Assembly: GCA_017998095.1 (NCBI GenBank)
Contig: JAGODU010000046.1
Location: 1-25,559 of the forward strand
Reading direction: 5' to 3'
Origin: Prolixibacteraceae bacterium
Lineage (GTDB): Bacteria; Bacteroidota; Bacteroidia; Bacteroidales; Prolixibacteraceae
DNA length: 25,559 nt
Of the stretch, positions 1 through 7,834 are shown piece after piece. The translations under genes and the position numbers were made by a program. The notes under the pieces were generated by a model. The model saw only the letters and a program-made list of their open reading frames with translations. It was not told the DNA's origin and ran no database searches. The stretch's first letter is position 1. Each line of letters starts with the position of its first letter.

Positions 1-387
1 AATTTGAACAGCATATTCCAAAAGAACTTCATCACTTACATCCTTATCTCTTACCTGCCATATTAACCAGTTTGCAATATGAATTTCATTAACGTTTATG
101 CAAACTACAGCTTCAAGCAAACCTTCACAATAACAACTTCTTATTGCTGGTCTCAAAAAACTTTGTTCTCCTAATTCAATCGATGAAGACATACAGTTTT
201 TTAATCCCATTTCTGTCTCAAAAATAATTTCTCTAAAAAGTCTATTAAACTTACTTGGTTTTGTATATGGTTTGCCGTCGGGTAAAGTAATCAAAGAGGC
301 AACACCTGTTGCATCAGAAAAGATATCCTGCATCCTTTGAAGAATCTCAATTTCAAAAACATCTTCAATAGTCATATTTTTGATCAT
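1..387 (-). CDS. PocR-domain sensory protein, N-terminal part (truncated by window edge)
   Basis: The minus strand is open from ATG at 387 to the window edge, giving 129 codons and no stop. It begins MIKNMTIEDVFEIEILQRMQ and continues with DATGVASLITLPDGKPYTKPS, then a stretch with Cys-rich GLKNC and SCYCEGLLEAVVCINV segments, ending in IANWLIWQV. This order (a helix ending in LQ..QD.F..ATG, 'DGKP.T.PS', C..GL.E...I.V, then the IxNxLxxQV end) is the pattern of the PocR ligand-binding domain, a PAS-like sensory module named after the propanediol/cobalamin regulator. In Bacteroidetes such a domain usually sits at the front of histidine kinases or PAS/GGDEF proteins, but the output domain here lies outside the window. 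AAGAAGG ends three bases before the ATG. Met5 is an alternative start. It is divergent from miaB. Confidence 0.75.
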   Translation of the reverse strand, partial: MIKNMTIEDVFEIEILQRMQDIFSDATGVASLITLPDGKPYTKPSKFNRLFREIIFETEMGLKNCMSSSIELGEQSFLRPAIRSCYCEGLLEAVVCINVNEIHIANWLIWQVRDKDVSDEVLLEYAVQI

Positions 388-558
388 TACCTTCTTTTAA
401 GAATATATTGTTATATTTTCTTTAATTTACAACTTTTTATATATAAATAACATTCAATTCAAATAAAATATTTTTAAGCACTGAATATACTAGTCTTAAA
501 TTCTATGATTTATTGTTATCCTTTTATAATAAAAATATCTCCATTAAAATTTCTGGAT

Positions 559-566
559 TAAATTTG
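559..566 (+). promoter_or_regulatory. Candidate -7 promoter box for miaB
   Basis: TAAATTTG matches the Bacteroidetes -7 consensus TAnnTTTG exactly. It lies 20 bases before the miaB ATG, so the untranslated leader would be short, about 14 bases. I see no convincing TTTG at the -33 position. Confidence 0.45.
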
Positions 567-586
567 CAACTCAATTTTCAAATATA

Positions 587-1906
587 ATGACTAAGAAATT
601 ATACATAGAAACTTATGGCTGCCAAATGAATGTGGCAGACAGTGAAGTTGTTGCTGCAGTATTATCAGAAAAAGGATATTCTCTTACATCTGATAATAAA
701 AATGCAGATATTATTCTTTTAAATACTTGCTCAGTAAGAGATAACGCTGAACAAAGAATATGGGGAAGACTTAATCTTTTCAATTCTTATAAAAAGAAAA
801 ACAAGAAGCTCATTATTGGAATGATTGGTTGTATGGCTGAAAGACTTGCACATGAGTTAATCGAAAGGAAAGTAGTTGATATTGTTGCCGGTCCTGATGC
901 CTATCGAGACCTTCCGTACCTTATTGATAAAGCAAAAGCAGGAGAAGAAGCTATAAACGTTGATCTTACAACTACCGAAACCTATGATAATCTGATTCCA
1001 TACAGAATTGCTAATGATTCAATATCAGGTTTTGTATCAATAACAAGAGGGTGCAACAATTTCTGCACATATTGTATAGTTCCTTATACTAGAGGCAGGG
1101 AAAGAAGCCGTGATTTTAATGATATATTAAATGAAGTTGCTGATCTTGCAGGAAAAGGCTATAAGGAGGTTACTTTATTAGGTCAGAATGTCAATTCCTA
1201 TAAATGGGAAAGTGAAAAAAAAATAGTAAGATTCCCTGATTTAATAAAAATGGTTGCAGATAGTCAACCCGATCTAAGAATTCGTTTTACCACTTCTCAT
1301 CCTAAAGACCTAACTGACAAACTAATTAAAACTATAGCTGAAACCCCTAATATTTGTAATCATATTCACCTTCCTTTTCAATCAGGAAGTACTAGGATTT
1401 TAAACCTTATGAATCGTAAATACGACAGAGACTGGTACATTAAAAGAATTGAAACTATAAGAAAATTTATTCCTGATTGCGGTTTGAGTACTGATGTTTT
1501 TTGTGGTTTTTGTAGTGAAACTGAAGATGACTTCCTTGAAACACTTTCTTTAATGGAATACGTAAAATTTGATTCAGCATTTATGTTTAAATATTCAGAA
1601 AGACCTGGAACATACGCTGCAAAAAACATTCCTGATGATGTGCCTGAAGCTGTTAAATCGGAACGCTTGGAAAGAATAATTAAATTACAAAATCATATCT
1701 CTCTTAACAGTAATAAAAATGATATTGGCAAAACTTTTCAGGTCATGATAGAAGGAACTTCAAAAAAATCTCAAAATGAACTTTTTGGTAGGACTCAACA
1801 AAATAAAGTAGTAGTTTTCCCTGCATTAGATTTCAAAATAGGAGATTCTGTCAATGTCATGGTTGAAAGATGTACCCAGACGACTTTAATCGGCAAAATA
1901 GTTTAA
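587..1906 (+). CDS. miaB: tRNA-2-methylthio-N6-dimethylallyladenosine synthase MiaB
   Basis: This radical-SAM methylthiotransferase adds the 2-methylthio group to i6A37 of tRNAs that read UNN codons. At 439 residues it has the usual family length. The N-terminal UPF0004 domain carries the three auxiliary-cluster cysteines: C12 in ETYGCQMN, C48 in NTCSVR and C82 in GCMAE. The radical-SAM motif is C156-x3-C160-x2-C163 in TRGCNNFCTYCIVPYTRGRE. The GQNVNSY motif and the C-terminal TRAM-like domain (about 375-439, with GRTQQNKVVVF) complete the family. The QNVNSY, CSVRDNAE and RGRERSR motifs fit MiaB better than MtaB or RimO. It appears monocistronic, divergent from the PocR gene, and ends at a strong shared terminator facing ilvC. 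Confidence 0.95.
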   Translation: MTKKLYIETYGCQMNVADSEVVAAVLSEKGYSLTSDNKNADIILLNTCSVRDNAEQRIWGRLNLFNSYKKKNKKLIIGMIGCMAERLAHELIERKVVDIVAGPDAYRDLPYLIDKAKAGEEAINVDLTTTETYDNLIPYRIANDSISGFVSITRGCNNFCTYCIVPYTRGRERSRDFNDILNEVADLAGKGYKEVTLLGQNVNSYKWESEKKIVRFPDLIKMVADSQPDLRIRFTTSHPKDLTDKLIKTIAETPNICNHIHLPFQSGSTRILNLMNRKYDRDWYIKRIETIRKFIPDCGLSTDVFCGFCSETEDDFLETLSLMEYVKFDSAFMFKYSERPGTYAAKNIPDDVPEAVKSERLERIIKLQNHISLNSNKNDIGKTFQVMIEGTSKKSQNELFGRTQQNKVVVFPALDFKIGDSVNVMVERCTQTTLIGKIV

Positions 1907-1974
1907 CCTTTAAGATTATATTTATTTTTTAATTATGCCGAAATAAATTTGATTACCCTATTTAACTATTCCAT

Positions 1975-2012
1975 AAAAAAAGCTTCATCTAATTCAAGAT
2001 GAAGCTTTTTAT
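1975..2012. terminator. Bidirectional intrinsic terminator between miaB and ilvC
   Basis: A perfect 14-bp stem (1977-1990 with 1997-2010) has the core AGCTTCATCT / AGATGAAGCT and a six-base loop, flanked by A-runs on the left and T-runs on the right. On either strand the hairpin is followed by a U-tract, so it can end both convergent genes. Confidence 0.9.
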
Positions 2013-2030
2013 ATTTTTTATTCAGGCAAT

Positions 2031-3509
2031 TTAACTAATAATTGCTTTCATAGCTTCCATTGCACTTCGCAATTCTGCTCCTACAATCTCAACTTCATGA
2101 TAACGTATCTCTTCATTAATAGCTATAAGTTCAAGATTATCAACATGACCATCTTTACCCTGATTATAGTTTTTTCCTATAACATTAGTATCTAACTTAC
2201 TCATGAAATCAGCTAACAATGGTCTGCACGCATGATCAAATAAATAACAACCATATTCCGCAGTATCAGAAATTACCCTGTTCATTTCATACAATTTCTT
2301 ACGTGCAATTGTATTTGCAATCAGTGGTGTTTCATGTAATGATTCATAATATGCAGATTCAGCTTTAATACCTGTTTCAGTCATAACTTCAAAAGCAAGT
2401 TCAACACCAGCTTTAATAAATGCAACCATTAACACTCCATTATCAAAATATTCCTGTTCTGTAATGTTCATGGCTCCTGCCGGAGTCTTTTCAAATGAAG
2501 TTTCAGCTGTAGCTGCTCTCCATCTGAGAAGATCTTTATCCCCTGCTTTCCAGTCTTCCATCATTGTTGATGAAAATACACCACTCATGATGTTATCCAT
2601 ATGTTTTTCATATAAAGGACGCATTATCCTTTTCAATTCTGCTGAAAGTTTAAATGCTTCAACCTTTGCCGGATTGCTTAAACGATCCATCATATGAGTT
2701 ATACCTCCAAGTTTCAATGCTTCAGTTATTACTTCCCATCCATGCTGAACAAATTTTGAAGCATAACCCGGATCAATACCTTTTTCAATCATTTTGTCGA
2801 AGCAAAGAAGAGACGCACTTTGTAAAACTCCACAAAGTATAGTTTGTTCTCCCATAAGGTCAGACTTAACTTCTGCAACAAATGATGAATGTAATACCCC
2901 AGCTTTATGACCTCCGGTGGCTACACAATATGCTTTTGCAATTTCAAGACCGTCACCATTAGGATCATTTTCTCTATGAACTGCTATTAATGTTGGCACA
3001 CCAAATCCACGAAGATATTCTGCCCTAACTTCAGATGCAGGTGATTTTGGTGCCACCATTATTACTGTAATGTCAGGACGAATCTGTATTCCTTCTTCAA
3101 CAATATTGAATCCATGTGAATATGATAAACAAGAACCTTTTTTCATCAATGGCATAACTGCATTTACTACTGATGTATGATACTTATCAGGCGTCAGATT
3201 CAATACAAGATCTGCTGTAGGCACTATTTCTTCAAAACTACCAACCTTAAACCCATTTTCAGAAGCATTAATATATGAAATCTGTTTTTCATCAATTTCT
3301 ATTTTCCTGAGAGCATATGAAATATCTAACCCACTGTCTCTCATGTTCATTCCCTGGGCAAAACCCTGAGCACCACAACCAAGGATGACAACTTTCTTGC
3401 CTTTGAGCTTTTCAACTCCATTAACAAATTCAGAATCATCCATAAAATCGCATTTCCCCAACTGTTCAAGTTGAATACGAAGAGGAATTGAATTAAAATA
3501 ATTTGCCAT
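2031..3509 (-). CDS. ilvC: Ketol-acid reductoisomerase (class II, long form)
   Basis: This enzyme catalyses the NADPH- and Mg-dependent isomeroreduction of acetolactate or acetohydroxybutyrate, the second common step of Ile/Val synthesis. Its 492 residues match the long class II form of E. coli (491 aa) almost colinearly: MANYFNS at the N-terminus, the dinucleotide motif GCGAQG at 44-49, [39 protein letters not shown] with the Mg-binding Asp and Glu, and TAEYG plus [15 protein letters not shown] in the duplicated knotted domain. R68 and S78 of the cofactor phosphate loop are kept, but the position of E. coli R76 is Gln. The gene stands alone here, with a 278-bp gap upstream holding possible attenuator-like pairings. 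ilvD lies about 21 kb away, so the pathway genes are split. Confidence 0.96.
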   Translation of the reverse strand: MANYFNSIPLRIQLEQLGKCDFMDDSEFVNGVEKLKGKKVVILGCGAQGFAQGMNMRDSGLDISYALRKIEIDEKQISYINASENGFKVGSFEEIVPTADLVLNLTPDKYHTSVVNAVMPLMKKGSCLSYSHGFNIVEEGIQIRPDITVIMVAPKSPASEVRAEYLRGFGVPTLIAVHRENDPNGDGLEIAKAYCVATGGHKAGVLHSSFVAEVKSDLMGEQTILCGVLQSASLLCFDKMIEKGIDPGYASKFVQHGWEVITEALKLGGITHMMDRLSNPAKVEAFKLSAELKRIMRPLYEKHMDNIMSGVFSSTMMEDWKAGDKDLLRWRAATAETSFEKTPAGAMNITEQEYFDNGVLMVAFIKAGVELAFEVMTETGIKAESAYYESLHETPLIANTIARKKLYEMNRVISDTAEYGCYLFDHACRPLLADFMSKLDTNVIGKNYNQGKDGHVDNLELIAINEEIRYHEVEIVGAELRSAMEAMKAIIS

Positions 3510-3609
3510 AATTGTATCTTTTAATTTATACCTTTTTTATAATATATCACTTTACGTTCAAATTAATTGAGAATACAAAAAAACTAAAATATTCTTTTAT
3601 ATACGAGTA

Positions 3610-3731
3610 AAAATTCAGCTTTTTTAGGTAATTTTCATGGATGCTGAAATTATGAAAAATTATATATTTTTTTAAGTACATTATATTTCAGCTATTTGCA
3701 TATACCAAATTAAGCTCTTGATTAATGCCAT
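3610..3731 (-). promoter_or_regulatory. Possible attenuator-like leader of ilvC
   Basis: Reading towards ilvC, there are three related segments. Segment 1 is GCTGAAAT (3692-3685), segment 2 is its complement ATTTCAGC (3650-3643), and segment 3 is GCTGAA (3619-3614) followed by a short T-run. Segment 2 can pair with 1 or with 3 but not with both. A 16-codon ORF (minus, 3731-3681, starting MALIKSLIWYM) has six Leu/Ile codons and stops just past segment 1. The stem of 2 with 3 is only 6 bp with a 23-base loop, so the terminator is weak, and a second ORF (starting MFICENG) overlaps in another frame. AT-rich sequence makes chance pairings likely. Confidence 0.3.
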
Positions 3732-3787
3732 TTTCACAAATAAACATTGTAATCTATTTGTAATTTCAAAAATTTGATACTAAAAAT

Positions 3788-4675
3788 TCAATTTTGATTT
3801 TCAGTTCTATAAGCATTAGGAGATAGCCCGGTTTCTCTTTTAAAAAACTTAGAAAAATACGACTGATCTGAAAAGTTCAATTGATCCGCAATTTCGGTAA
3901 CGTTAAGATTCGTATGAGCCAATAACCTTTTTATCTCCAGGACTTGCTTTTCTTTTATTATATCATTAGAAGTCTTTCCTGTCAATAATTTCAATGTCTG
4001 TGTTAAATGGTTTGGAGTTACTGCCAACAAATCAGCATACTGATTTACTGAAAGGTTTTTATGTATATTCTCTTCAACTAATCTGTAAAATCTTTTTACG
4101 AGCAACGGACCTCTTCCTGTAGTTTTAAAGTCATAATCTGCAGGATACAATACTGAACAAAAGGTGAGTATTAAATCAAGAATCGACCGCATTAATTCAA
4201 TAGACCTGTTATTCTCATCTGATAATTCATTTACGGCTCTCTCAAACAATCTTTCTATAAAGCTCTTATCATTATCATTATCCAAAAGTAAAGGAGGATT
4301 ATTCTGAAGAATAGTATAAAAAAAGGGGAATTCAATTAGTCTGTTTTGATTTGATCTGTTAATCAAATAAAATTCTGAAGTAAATATAAAAATATATCCC
4401 CCAATATCTTCTGATAACTCAAGCTTATGGGCCTGTCCCGGTGAAAGGAAAAAAACACATGGAGGTTTTATTTCATATTTGTTGTTGTCTATTATTATAA
4501 AGCCTGAACCTTTATCTAAATATAAAACCTCAAAGAAATCATGCCTATGCGGATATTTTACTTCGTAATGCCTCTTTGTATTAAATACTTCAACCTGAAA
4601 TTGCTGACTTCTTCGTTCAGGAGAACTAAATGTCTGAAGACTATATATAGGTAAATTATTTTCTTTCCCCATCAA
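3788..4675 (-). CDS. AraC-family transcriptional regulator
   Basis: The protein has 295 residues in two domains. The N-terminal cupin-like sensor spans about 25-150 and includes HRHDFFEVLYLDKGSG and PCVFFLSPGQAHKLELSED. The C-terminal AraC/XylS DNA-binding domain spans about 195-292, with two helix-turn-helix units: LSVNQYADLLAVTPNHLTQTL and NVTEIADQLNFSDQSYFSKF, ending in FKRETGLSPNAYR, the family signature. The ligand cannot be read from sequence. It lies 278 bp upstream of ilvC on the same strand and 117 bp after a terminator that ends the gene behind it, so it is probably transcribed alone. A link to ilvC or to the neighbouring lipoprotein is possible but not shown. MGK at residue 2 is an equally good start. 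Confidence 0.9.
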   Translation of the reverse strand: MMGKENNLPIYSLQTFSSPERRSQQFQVEVFNTKRHYEVKYPHRHDFFEVLYLDKGSGFIIIDNNKYEIKPPCVFFLSPGQAHKLELSEDIGGYIFIFTSEFYLINRSNQNRLIEFPFFYTILQNNPPLLLDNDNDKSFIERLFERAVNELSDENNRSIELMRSILDLILTFCSVLYPADYDFKTTGRGPLLVKRFYRLVEENIHKNLSVNQYADLLAVTPNHLTQTLKLLTGKTSNDIIKEKQVLEIKRLLAHTNLNVTEIADQLNFSDQSYFSKFFKRETGLSPNAYRTENQN

Positions 4676-4740
4676 GCATTAAATTCATTTAATTTTAAAA
4701 GTAATTATTTTATCAAAAATAAAAATTCAATTCGATGAAA

Positions 4741-4772
4741 ATAAAAACAGGCTATTCGTCAGAATAGCCTGT
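4741..4772 (-). terminator. Intrinsic terminator of the GH43_C2-like lipoprotein gene
   Basis: A perfect 11-bp stem, ACAGGCTATTC (4747-4757) with GAATAGCCTGT (4762-4772), has a four-base loop. On the minus strand it is followed by a T-rich tract. It lies 20 bp past the stop codon at 4793. Confidence 0.85.
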
Positions 4773-4792
4773 CCCCTTTAAAATTCCTCTCT

Positions 4793-5575
4793 TTATAAAA
4801 TAGGGCTAATTCTATTATCCCTTGTTTCTGCAAACTGAATTGTAGAGTTTTCTATTGGTTTGAAATAAAACCAGTCAACATCAATACTCCCTCCTATTCC
4901 TGAATCATTCATACAAAATAAACCAATATAATTATCTGCTTCTACCTCGTTTTCAATACTTAAATCAGAGCCAAGCTGAGTGAAATTTAAACCGTCAACA
5001 CTGTATTCCAAATGACAAATTGTTTTTTCCATCCTGACTCTTAACATTAATCCTTCTGCTGATATATCCTTACATTCACTTATTACCCCGTTTATTTCAG
5101 CTTTTAAAACTTTTCTACCATCTTTAAATTCAACACCTATAAAATTAATATCCTTCTCACAAAAATAAATACCCGTCATTACACCCTCTTCAATATCTGT
5201 CAAATCAAAATACCCGACAACTTCACCTTCTGTGTTCTTTTTTAATTTTCGATTAAGTGTATTGCTGATTTTTAGAGCACTGATAGAATTACCCTTTATT
5301 GATTTAAGCCTCAGATAGCCGGGACGCTCGGTTAAAGAACATGTCAGATTTTCCTTTTCTGCTCCCCAAAATGAACGCAGCTTTGGTAAATTGAAATCAT
5401 CTGAAAATTCTATAATATTGCCTGTTTCACATGAATATAACTGATCATAATTGAATTTAATACTGTTCTTTACTGAAGGACTGGCATTCTTCAATTCTGA
5501 TTCGTTGTTATTGTTGCTTGCATTTCCCCAAAAACAAGCCGCTAGAAGCAATATTATCAAAACCATCCTAACCAT
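4793..5575 (-). CDS. Lipoprotein with a stand-alone GH43 C-terminal (ConA-like) domain
   Basis: The 260-residue protein begins with a lipoprotein signal (MVRMVLIILLLAAC, lipobox LAAC, lipidated Cys14) and a short Asn/Ser-rich linker. From about residue 55 it reads like the beta-sandwich C-terminal domain of GH43 beta-xylosidases (GH43_C2, concanavalin A-like). The matching motifs are FSDDFNLPKLRSFW, SLTERPGYLRLKS, the 'GVMTGIYFCEKDINFIGVEFKDG' region, LEYSVDGLNFTQLG and the closing GGSIDVDWFYFKP. No five-bladed propeller catalytic domain precedes it, and no remnant lies upstream. I infer a surface or periplasmic glycan-binding role. Ordinary intact reading frame, lipobox and terminator argue against a broken gene. 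The start at 5575 puts the lipobox where expected. It may be controlled from the repeat-bearing region 5662-5852. Confidence 0.7.
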   Translation of the reverse strand: MVRMVLIILLLAACFWGNASNNNNESELKNASPSVKNSIKFNYDQLYSCETGNIIEFSDDFNLPKLRSFWGAEKENLTCSLTERPGYLRLKSIKGNSISALKISNTLNRKLKKNTEGEVVGYFDLTDIEEGVMTGIYFCEKDINFIGVEFKDGRKVLKAEINGVISECKDISAEGLMLRVRMEKTICHLEYSVDGLNFTQLGSDLSIENEVEADNYIGLFCMNDSGIGGSIDVDWFYFKPIENSTIQFAETRDNRISPIL

Positions 5576-5661
5576 CTTTCTCCCATTAATTATTTATACT
5601 CTCAAATACAAATATGACTTACTCTCTTTATAAAATTAGTAACAAAAATCATATAAAATAA

Positions 5662-5713
5662 CACTTTCATGTAAGTCAATCCTCCATTCGTCACACTTAA
5701 ACTCACTTTCACC
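5662..5713. promoter_or_regulatory. Phased LytTR-like half-sites, set A
   Basis: Three related elements start exactly 21 bp apart: CACTTTCAT at 5662, TCCATTCGT at 5683 and CACTTTCAC at 5704. The middle one matches the published LytTR consensus [TA][AC][CA]GTTN[AG][TG] at eight of nine positions; the flanking ones are weaker (seven and six of nine). Two-turn spacing is typical of LytTR dimer sites. The set lies 87-138 bp from the lipoprotein start. The middle element belongs to a 16-bp sequence repeated at 5837. Confidence 0.45.
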
Positions 5714-5815
5714 AAATAAAATATCAATAAAATCAAGGCCTTTATAATAATATTTTTTTTTACTTTTTTTAATAATTAATAATTATTCTAAATAATATTT
5801 GATGTAAACAATTTG

Positions 5816-5852
5816 ACCATTCATCCTGTTATTTTATCCATTCGTCACACTT
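5816..5852. promoter_or_regulatory. Phased LytTR-like half-sites, set B
   Basis: ACCATTCAT at 5816 and TCCATTCGT at 5837 start 21 bp apart, and each matches eight of nine positions of the LytTR consensus, differing only at the G. The second continues as TCCATTCGTCACACTT (5837-5852), identical to 5683-5698. The pair sits about 70-105 bp before the probable transcription start of the DUF4294 gene, a fitting position for an activator. Confidence 0.5.
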
Positions 5853-5905
5853 TCCATATAATATGCATCTTTTATTTAAGACACTTCTTCTGTCTAAAAA
5901 AGTTT

Positions 5906-5913
5906 TATCTTTG
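5906..5913 (+). promoter_or_regulatory. Candidate -7 promoter box for the DUF4294 gene
   Basis: TATCTTTG is an exact TAnnTTTG match ending nine bases before the ATG at 5922. The mRNA would be nearly leaderless if this box is used. No clear -33 TTTG is visible. Confidence 0.45.
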
Positions 5914-5921
5914 GAATTAGT

Positions 5922-6485
5922 ATGAAACAACATTTTTTACTTTTTATATTGATTGCCATAAATCTTTCTTCCATGGCTCAAGATTCATTGTATCAAAATA
6001 TTCCTTCTTTTGAAATGAAGGAAATTAAAGTAATTCAGGATTATGATTTTAAAAACAAAAGGGAAGAAAAGAAATATCAGGCTTTGGAAAAAGACGTAAG
6101 AAAAGTTTACCCTCTTTTGATGATTATAAGAAATGAATATGACAGAATAAATTCTGAAATAGTTTTTTATGAAGGTGAAAGCAGAAAGAATTATTTAAAG
6201 TGGTGCGAAGGATATATTAAGGAGAAATACTTTAGCTTACTTACCGGATTAACTCCTTCCCAAGGGCGATTACTTTTAAAGCTTATTGATCGTGAATTTG
6301 AAAAGACTCCTTATGATTTAATTAAAGAATACAGAAATGGTTTTCGAGCTGCCCTTTGGAATGTAACTGCAAGTTTTTTTATGGCATCCCTTAAATCAGA
6401 ATATAAACCTGAGAAAAACCCCATGATAGAGCATATTATCATGAAAATAGACTATGAATACAGAGAATCAACCAAAACCAGATAA
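5922..6485 (+). CDS. DUF4294 exported protein of unknown function
   Basis: The protein has 187 residues. A signal peptide (MKQHFLLFILIAINLSSMA, cleavage before Gln20) precedes a charged, mostly helical domain. The core LEKDVRKVYPLLMIIRNEYDRIN, then LTGLTPSQGRLLLKLIDREFEKTPYDLIKEYRNGFRAALWNVTASFF and LKSEYKPEKNPMIEHII, is the DUF4294 pattern, a family I know only from Bacteroidetes. No enzymatic function is known to me and no catalytic motif is evident. It is preceded by an exact TAnnTTTG box and by the set B repeats at 5816-5852. It converges on the NAGK-like gene with a seven-base gap and no obvious terminator. Confidence 0.85.
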   Translation: MKQHFLLFILIAINLSSMAQDSLYQNIPSFEMKEIKVIQDYDFKNKREEKKYQALEKDVRKVYPLLMIIRNEYDRINSEIVFYEGESRKNYLKWCEGYIKEKYFSLLTGLTPSQGRLLLKLIDREFEKTPYDLIKEYRNGFRAALWNVTASFFMASLKSEYKPEKNPMIEHIIMKIDYEYRESTKTR

Positions 6486-6492
6486 TTCTTTC

Positions 6493-7344
6493 TCAGGATA
6501 ATAAAACTTTCTTTTGAAGATATAATGCCAATTCGTTTATAGGTTCTTTTACAACTTTGCCTAAATTCAATCCATGCGCTGTACAAACTTCCTGTAAAAT
6601 ATCCTTGTGAGAAAAGGCTATAGAACCGCAAAATAATATCTCAAGATCTGAATACCTGAGATATTGAAGAATATTTCTATTAATAAAACTTTCAAATTGT
6701 TTTTTCACCAGATCCCTGCAGTATTCTTCTTTGATATAATATTCGGCAAAAGGTGCAAAACTAGCTAGAAACCTATTAGGCATTGGCATTTGATATACTC
6801 TCTCTATTGCAATATCAACAGATATATCATATTTCTCATGAAACTTTATCCTAAGGTTTAAAGGCATCTGGTTTTTAAGAAAATCGGAAACAAGTTGTTT
6901 ACCTATTGAGACACCACCTCCTTCATCTCCAAGAATATATCCTAAAGACGGAACTTTCTGCTCAATCTCTCTTCCATTCCACAAACAGGAATTTGAACCA
7001 GTCCCCAATAAACCTATTATTGCAGGTTTATCTCCTGCTAAAGACAAACATGCAGCAATCAGGTCGCTGTCTACAATAATTTCTCCACATTCAAAAATAT
7101 TATAAATAGCTCTTCCGATCTTTTCTTTGGAAAGTAAATTTGAACATCCAGCCCCAAAAAAGTACACTGCTTGGATCTCACTTAAATCAATCCCCGCACT
7201 TACAGGTCTGATTATTACTTCAATTTCATCAGAACTTAACAATAAAGGATTTATTCCCTGGGTATTTACCAGAAATTCTATTTTATCGACACCAACAATG
7301 CACCATTGAGTTTTAGTTGAACCGCTTTCTGCTACCAGTATCAT
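6493..7344 (-). CDS. BadF/BadG-type ASKHA kinase (N-acetylglucosamine kinase-like)
   Basis: This 283-residue protein of the actin-like sugar-kinase fold belongs to the Bacteroidetes group often annotated as a BadF/BadG/BcrA ATPase or glucosamine-kinase-like protein. The phosphate-1 loop is ESGSTKTQW (residues 6-14). A probable catalytic Asp lies in VDSDLIAA (about 91-98), the phosphate-2 loop GLLGTGSNS at 111-119 and the GYILGDEGGG motif at 135-144. The likely activity is ATP-dependent phosphorylation of an amino sugar such as GlcNAc during cell-wall recycling, but the substrate is inferred from family only. It is the last gene of the pyrB-pyrI-GAF run, 22 bp behind the GAF gene, so it is probably cotranscribed. 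Confidence 0.8.
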   Translation of the reverse strand: MILVAESGSTKTQWCIVGVDKIEFLVNTQGINPLLLSSDEIEVIIRPVSAGIDLSEIQAVYFFGAGCSNLLSKEKIGRAIYNIFECGEIIVDSDLIAACLSLAGDKPAIIGLLGTGSNSCLWNGREIEQKVPSLGYILGDEGGGVSIGKQLVSDFLKNQMPLNLRIKFHEKYDISVDIAIERVYQMPMPNRFLASFAPFAEYYIKEEYCRDLVKKQFESFINRNILQYLRYSDLEILFCGSIAFSHKDILQEVCTAHGLNLGKVVKEPINELALYLQKKVLLS

Positions 7345-7366
7345 TTAAGCTTTCATTATTTTCGGG

Positions 7367-7834
7367 TTATTTAAATAATACAGCAAGTTCCCTGCAAATT
7401 TCTTCAAGCATACTCTTATCTACTTCATTAAAAGGCGAAGTGGAATGTGAATCAATATCAAGTTCAGCAACAAATTTGCCATTTTTTAATATTGGTACTA
7501 CAATCTCTGATCTTACATCTATACTACAGGACAAATAGTTATCAATATTGCTTACATCTTGGACAATAATAGTTTCCTTTTTTTCAGCTACTTGTCCGCA
7601 AATTCCTTTCCCAACAGGGATAAATGTATGTATTGTTGATTTTCCGGTATAAGGACCTAAATTCAAACCGCTATTATCATCATCCATAATATAAAAACCA
7701 ACCCAATCATAATGAAAAACTCTTTCTTTCAACAAAATTGTTATTTCTTTAAGAGTTTCATCCCTCTCTAAATTGCAACATAATATGTTCCTGATTTCAT
7801 GTGTTATTCCCTGTACCTCAAAATTCTCCATCAT
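7367..7834 (-). CDS. GAF-domain protein, free methionine-(R)-sulfoxide reductase-like
   Basis: A single 155-residue GAF domain of the fRMsr (MsrC/YebR/YtsP) type, which reduces free Met-R-sulfoxide. The family pattern is clear: DWVGFYIMDD, LNLGPYTGKSTIHTFIPVGKGICGQVAE, YLSCSIDVRSEIVVPI and AELDID. Two of the three family cysteines are present: C79 in GICG (E. coli C94) and C103 in LSCSID (E. coli C118, catalytic). The position of the third, E. coli C84, is His69. The catalytic Cys with one resolving Cys may still work, but activity is uncertain. The gene overlaps pyrI by four bases (ATGA), implying translational coupling; Met2 is an alternative start. Confidence 0.82.
   Translation of the reverse strand: MMENFEVQGITHEIRNILCCNLERDETLKEITILLKERVFHYDWVGFYIMDDDNSGLNLGPYTGKSTIHTFIPVGKGICGQVAEKKETIIVQDVSNIDNYLSCSIDVRSEIVVPILKNGKFVAELDIDSHSTSPFNEVDKSMLEEICRELAVLFK

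Noticed and set aside
3674..3744. The overlapping ORF starting MFICENG as the ilvC leader peptide
   Set aside because: Its Ile/Leu/Val content is low and scattered; the other frame fits attenuation logic better, though neither is firm.
6493..7344. Glu instead of Asp in the phosphate-1 loop of the NAGK-like kinase as a sign of inactivity
   Set aside because: Related N-acetylglucosamine kinases also carry Glu at this place, and the other ATP-site motifs are intact.
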